Shown one piece after another: positions 63,863-64,000 of a stretch of DNA of 64,000 bases. This DNA comes from Sorex araneus. Its lineage: Eukaryota > Chordata > Mammalia > Eulipotyphla > Soricidae. The stretch lies in NCBI RefSeq assembly GCF_027595985.1, contig NC_073307.1, positions 120,259,678 through 120,323,677 of the forward strand, given 5' to 3'. Positions within the stretch are counted from its first letter, which is position 1. Each line of letters starts with the position of its first letter. The translations under genes and the position numbers were made by a program. The notes beneath the pieces are model-generated. The model had not been told where the DNA came from and did no database searches. It saw only the letters and a program-made list of their open reading frames with translations.

Positions 63863-64000
63863 AGTCATATTTCTTAATCAAGCCAGGAAAGTCAAAGAGA
63901 GTTCATTGCCATAGTTGATGGATGATCTTGATCTCTTATGATGAACTTAGTGTATAACCTTGTGGAAATAACTCAACTCCCTATAACATGCATTTTAACA

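Overview
The window is mammalian nuclear DNA, most likely from a shrew (Sorex, Eulipotyphla). The species call rests on an abundant tRNA-derived SINE, recognised from memory as shrew-type, and on the intron-exon structure of the one gene present. There are no bacterial operons, and nearly all open frames in the track are repeat sequence. The only convincing functional protein gene is SPTY2D1 (SPT2 histone chaperone) on the minus strand. Its six coding exons (26842-26901, 13499-13613, 10730-12247, 7175-7346, 5756-5833, 4168-4261) join with consensus splice sites and consistent phases into a 678-residue protein with no internal stop. It has a CpG-island promoter around 26.4-27.6 kb and a long SINE-free 3' flank (about 0.5-4.4 kb) that probably contains the 3' UTR.

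From about 27.6 kb to the right end I see no intact gene. This part holds a full-length but broken VDAC1 retropseudogene (51.24-52.80 kb, minus), an RPS27 retropseudogene (50.15-50.47 kb, minus), a rearranged LINE-1 with a reverse transcriptase domain (39.0-42.3 kb, plus), at least a dozen shorter LINE-1 3' ends, several LTR fragments and dense SINEs. One unexplained exon-like segment lies at 48727-48874.

Names used below. SINE-A: tRNA-like head with a Pol III B-box-like GGTTCGA core, about 170 bp, A-rich tail. SINE-B: the same head joined to a different body, ending not in poly(A) but in a short CAGTGATA-type repeat. ID-like: very short tRNA-like units without the SINE-A body. LINE-1 3' ends fall into three groups by their last about 100 bp: alpha (21.2, 22.4, 42.0 kb), beta (9.2, 35.6, 58.5, 58.7 kb) and gamma (30.0, 47.7, 55.9 kb). 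'TSD' means a target-site duplication that I read directly on both sides of an insertion.

The novelty here is in mobile-element biology. Three separate LINE-1 insertions with TSDs carry extra 3' sequence between two A-rich tails (candidate 3' transductions). One LINE-1 with TSD-like flanks joins a GC-rich 5' block directly to the middle of ORF2 and lacks the ORF2 C-terminal region. A 38-nt 5' half of tRNA-Gly was inserted without a tail. An approximately 740-bp unknown element at 57.7-58.45 kb contains the body of SINE-B and could be its LINE partner or parent. Repeat boundaries are good to about 10 bp unless a TSD is quoted; exon boundaries are exact.
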